A stretch of DNA of 64,000 nt, taken from contig NC_077237.1 in assembly GCF_947179165.1 (NCBI RefSeq), forward strand, positions 14,717,523 to 14,781,522. Reading direction: 5' to 3'. The position numbers were made by a program, and so were the translations under genes. A model generated the notes under the pieces. It was given only the letters and a program-made list of their open reading frames with translations. It was not told the DNA's origin and did not search any database. Of the stretch, positions 60,277 through 64,000 are shown piece after piece (positions within the stretch are counted from its first letter, which is position 1; each line of letters starts with the position of its first letter). Origin of the DNA: Solanum dulcamara. Lineage: Eukaryota; Streptophyta; Magnoliopsida; Solanales; Solanaceae.

Positions 60277-61276
60277 GAAAAAAGGCATAAAGTCACCACT
60301 GAAATTGTTCTATTTTTGAAAAAAGACACCTTAACTTTCCAGGCGTCCTATGACCCCCCTAAATAATTTTATATTGGTTTTAGTATACCATTTATAGCCA
60401 CCTGGCAAAGAAAGTGTAGCTCACTCTATCAAGGAGACTGAGAGAGATGACATAAAGTATTTTTTATTTTTTTCTATTTTTGTTTATACTTTTTAATTTT
60501 TATTTTCTTTCCTTTTTTAATCTAGATTTTCTATTGAATTCTTTATTTTTTCGGTGTTCTTCAACACGTTGATTGCGATTTTCATCATCGTGTTTTATTT
60601 TTTTTAATAGGAACGATGAAAAGGTTATAAAAATGACAAGAAATAATAAAAAGGGAGATGATTACTATTGATCATCATTTTATCCGGTGAGAAAGTATTT
60701 TTCGGCGACAAAGAGATATTTTTTGCACTACATTGGCAATAAATTTCGCCGTTGGTTAATTTTTTCTATAAATGAAAAGATAATAAAAGGTTAAAAAAAT
60801 GAAGAGGGTGATGACCATTACTAGTCACCATTTTTTCCGGCGAAAAAACATTTTCCAGTGATAAAAAATGACATTTTTCCTCCACTTTATGATCTACTTC
60901 ACTATTTTTTTATCTATAATATTAATTATTGTGACATTGAAATAATGGGGGAGGATAACTACTTAATCCTCTATCACTTTTCCTCTTCTTTTCGTATTTA
61001 TGGTGGAGAGGAGAAGCAGGTGGGGGAGGGGGAGGAGTTTTTATTTTTTTAAAAGTTAGACTTTTTCTCTTTTAGTTTTAATATTTATGATATTTAACAC
61101 GTGGCAATCAAGAATTGGTGCGTGACATCACTTCTTTTTTAAAAGTGGGATTGATAAAAAAATGAGGCAATAGTATTACTTTAAAATTATTTTGTGGAGT
61201 AATAGGACGCCCGTAAAGTTAAAGTATCTTTTTGAAAAAATGGAACAATTTTAGTGGTGACTCTATGTCTTTTCTC
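60277..61276. mobile_element. Foldback MULE-type element, 1000 bp, 9-bp target duplication
   Basis: The left terminus GAAAAAAGGCATAAAGTCAC and the inverted right terminus GAGAAAAGACATAGAGTCAC begin inverted repeats of about 100 bp. These include CCACTGAAATTGTTC/CCACTAAAATTGTTC and GGCGTCCTATGA/GGCGTCCTATTA. AAAGAACAA flanks both ends exactly (60268-60276 and 61277-61285). The interior holds a duplicated segment of about 120 bp (60610-60730 and 60770-60880, with TCATTTTATCCGGTGAGAAA and CCATTTTTTCCGGCGAAAAA). No transposase is encoded. Confidence 0.92.
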
Positions 61277-61384
61277 AAAGAACAATAAGGCGGGTTAAAC
61301 TTTAGCGGGTGACTGCTTTGATTTCTATTTCCTTATTTCTTTATATGTTAAATCCCCTGAATTAAAATCATGCATCTTCCATTG

Positions 61385-63236
61385 TGTCACGACCCTGACC
61401 TACCGTGACTGGCACCCACTCTAACTTTACGGTGAGAGAACCATTCTAAATGGCCCAACAATAATAATCGCAGGTATACACAACTTAAAGATGCGGGGGC
61501 AGGTTTAAATTTAAGATAAATGTTGAGTTCCCATAAACTCAGAAACCAACTAGTTACCAACCCAAATTTTGCGGAAGTAAACACACCCTAGGAACTGAAA
61601 GTCGTCCATACCAAAACTCTAACTAATAGTCACTATAAGAAGGGAAACACTCCCAAAAACCAAGTCATAATACTAAAACAGTGTCTGAAATCTTAGTCCT
61701 GGAAAAGGGACTAGAACATAGAAGAGTCCACGGCAGCATGACAGAATAGCTCACCCTTGGACTTTGAACAAAGTTCTAATCTTCCAATCGAAGTCTCTCC
61801 GCAACCGGCTGAATATGCCATGTACTCAACAAAAAGTCAGAGCAAGAGTAGTATTAGTACAAAAAGATAACGGTACACTGGTAGGATCACGCGGTTAGCT
61901 AGTAAGTGGTTCATAGACAAGTAAATTCAACACAATAGACATATACATATACAGAATAAGTCAACTAATCTCAAGTTCAACCATATTCATCAATATCACA
62001 ACTGAATGTCTTCCACATGCTATAACTTCACACAAGGGTCCTCTCAAGGGACCTACAAACAATCAACTTTGTGTCGGAACATGACAGTCGATCCAAATAT
62101 GTGTTGAAATATGACACCAGATCCAATTATGTGTTGGAACGTGACACTCGATCCCAATGTGTATTTTAGAACATGACACCCGATCCAAAGATACCACAAT
62201 CACAAATACATTTAGTATTTACAACATTTATATCACCATGAACAGGTTTATCATAAAAACAAGCCAGCAAGTGATCATTTCACACATAATCTAGCATTTT
62301 CTTATTCATTTACACCCATGCATATCATGAAGCAATTTAACAAGTATGTGAGACACATATGAAAAACTAGACCACCACCTACCTTATATTCATGCTTCAA
62401 CAACCTTACAATACAAGTTTTTTTTTCCGGGTTCGTTCTTCTCGTTCTTGGTTTAGAAAACATTAAATACATATAAAGGATCAACACAATGGCCTAACTA
62501 TCATGAAATATAACACAATTCACACCCTAGGCCAAACCCATGATCTTAACCTCACCTTAGGGATATTTTGCACCATAGGTATTAATTCAAACCCTCCCCC
62601 AATGATTGCCCACCATACTTTCTAGGTTCTAGGAATCAAACTATGAATTTAGGGAGTAAAATTATTACCTTAAGCGTGGAAATCCATGAAAACTTGATAG
62701 AATTCGCCCTAGGTCGCATCTCAAAGTCCAAAAAACTAATTTTGTAGAAAAAGACCATTTATGCACTTTGTCATGACTTAAGTCGCGACTATCTTGCTCT
62801 AGCGGGACTCATTCCATTCTGGTGGGACTCATCCCACTCTAGCGGCCCTACTCTAGTGAGAATAATCCCGCTTTAGCGGGATATACAGAAACAGTGAGCT
62901 CAAATATTTTCTCCAAGCCCCCATTTCACAATACACCTCCTTCCAATGATGTATTAAAATATACCTTTCATACCAATTTCGATTCCAGGAGTTTTACTCG
63001 TACGTGTGCGATTTCGCAAAGCCGTAAATGCTTTGTATCATTCTGTCTATCAACCTATCTAATCAAATTAGAGGTTTGACCTCCCATCATTCATATGATC
63101 ACCCTAGAATTCACCTAACTTAGAATTCATCCAAGTCTAGCCTAGGCTAAGTTTTTTCAAAGTTACTACTCGAAGTTTTTTGGCCCGAAATCCTTCCACG
63201 TTGGCCTATTCCTAAAAATAGGGTTAGTTTGTTACT
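61385..63236 (-). repeat. 3' LTR of element F (1852 bp)
   Basis: It starts TGTCACGACCCTGACCTACC. It contains four tandem units of about 31 bp at 62068-62190 (GTGTTGGAACGTGACACTCG type) and repeated short blocks ATCCCACTCTAGCGG/ATCCCGCTTTAGCGG at 62800-62882. The right boundary is set by alignment with the D LTR and is good to a few bases. Confidence 0.82.
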
Positions 63237-63510
63237 ATATAGACCAATTTACCCATCATTCATCCCCGAGTGACTAACTAGGAAAAACAGGGCTAACGTA
63301 AAGTTAGAGTAGTACCTGTTTTGTCAAACAGTTGAGGATACTTGTCTCGCATGTCTTTCTTAGTCTCCCAAGTAGCCATCTCTACCGAATGATGTTTCTA
63401 TTACACTTTAACCATATTGATCTCTTTATTCCTAAACTTTCGGACATCACGATCAAGAATTGCAACTGTTTCTCCTTGTATTGAAGTTTTTTGTCTAATA
63501 ACACCGAGTC

Positions 63511-64000
63511 CTATTTAATAATGTAGTCCCCATCCCCATAGTACTTTTTCAGCATAGACATATGGAATACCGGGTGTACCCCAAACAAGCTAGGTGGTAA
63601 AGCCAATATGTACATCACTGGCCCTACATAGTCAAAAATTACAAAAAAGCCATTATAGTGAGGGTTGAGTTTGCCCTTCTTGCCAAATCTCATCACCCCT
63701 TTAATGGGTGATACTTTTCGAAGTACTTGTTCACCATCCTCGAATGTCATATCCCTTACTTTTTGGTCAGCATACTCCTTTTGACGACTTTGAGCCGCTA
63801 GAAGCTTAGCTTAGATATTTCTTACCTTATCCTGAGCATCCCTCACTAAGTCAACCCACAATGGCTCCACTTCCCCAGCTTCAAACCACCCTATGGGAGA
63901 CCTGCATCCCCTCCCATACAGGGCTTCGAATGGTGCCATATCAATACTGGAATGGTAGCTATTGTTATAGAAGAACTCACACAAGGGAAAAAATGTGTCC
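63511..64000 (-). pseudogene. Integrase C-terminal part of element F
   Basis: 63511-63750 encodes MTFEDGEQVLRKVSPIKGV, GKKGKLNPHY and HPVFHMSMLKKYYGD, the gypsy integrase C-terminal domain, parallel to 53903-54142 in element D. Upstream to the window edge the frame continues (AKLLAAQSR) but has a stop near 63813 at a Gln position. The copy is decayed. Confidence 0.85.

Larger units (their letters stand above)
61385..64000 (-). mobile_element. Ty3/gypsy element F, truncated by the right window edge
   Basis: A left (3') LTR at 61385-63236 is followed by the integrase end of a minus-strand gag-pol. The interior from 63240 aligns closely with element D from 53632 (GAGTGACTAACTAGG, GGATACTTGTCT). 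The rest lies outside the window. Confidence 0.9.

Overview
The window is nuclear DNA of a flowering plant, most probably a Solanaceae species. The evidence is a spliced DEMETER-like 5-methylcytosine DNA glycosylase gene with plant introns, plant Ty3/gypsy and Ty1/copia retrotransposons primed by initiator-Met tRNA, an RTE-type LINE ending in TTG repeats, a tRNA-derived SINE of the kind common in Solanaceae, and several MITEs. The species cannot be fixed from the sequence alone. All identifications come from reading motifs; no database search was run.

Layout, left to right. 1-8840: a minus-strand Ty3/gypsy element (A) with an unusually long 3.7 kb LTR, cut by the window edge. 8841-16267: an old LTR split by a younger non-autonomous LTR element (B, 10455-15087, duplicated target ATATT); B carries two minisatellites, a SINE and a CACTA transposon end. 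16268-16716: a gypsy LTR remnant. 16959-19245: a 5'-truncated RTE LINE. 19387-20065: two tandem 341-bp units. 20066-33620: an old, internally deleted gypsy element (H) whose gag is interrupted by a younger gypsy element (C, 22314-32390, target CTAAT, LTRs about 2 % apart). 33771-37098: AT-rich DNA with a MULE-type MITE, an RNase H fragment, a foldback element and a hAT-type MITE. 38140-43264: a Ty1/copia element with both LTRs and a decayed gag-pol. 43838-50862: the one host gene that can be supported. 51284-51629: a MITE upstream of it. 52333-59778: gypsy element D. 60277-61276: a 1-kb foldback MULE. 61385-64000: gypsy element F, continuing past the right edge.

The gene is the functional centre. 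Its 23 coding exons on the minus strand assemble into one open frame of 922 codons. It keeps the catalytic Lys and Asp, the four Fe-S cysteines and the C-terminal RRM-like fold of the plant 5-methylcytosine glycosylases that start active DNA demethylation. It has transposon-derived DNA on both sides and inside two introns. All gag-pol frames in the window are broken, many by stop codons where the family has Gln, Arg or Trp, which is what C-to-T decay of methylated DNA would produce. No CRISPR array, rRNA, tRNA gene or operon is present, and I found no clearly new multi-gene system. The most unusual items are the compact glycosylase with a degenerate zinc-finger-like motif and duplicated N-terminal exons, the gag-RT fusion in element H, and the well-bounded nested insertions.
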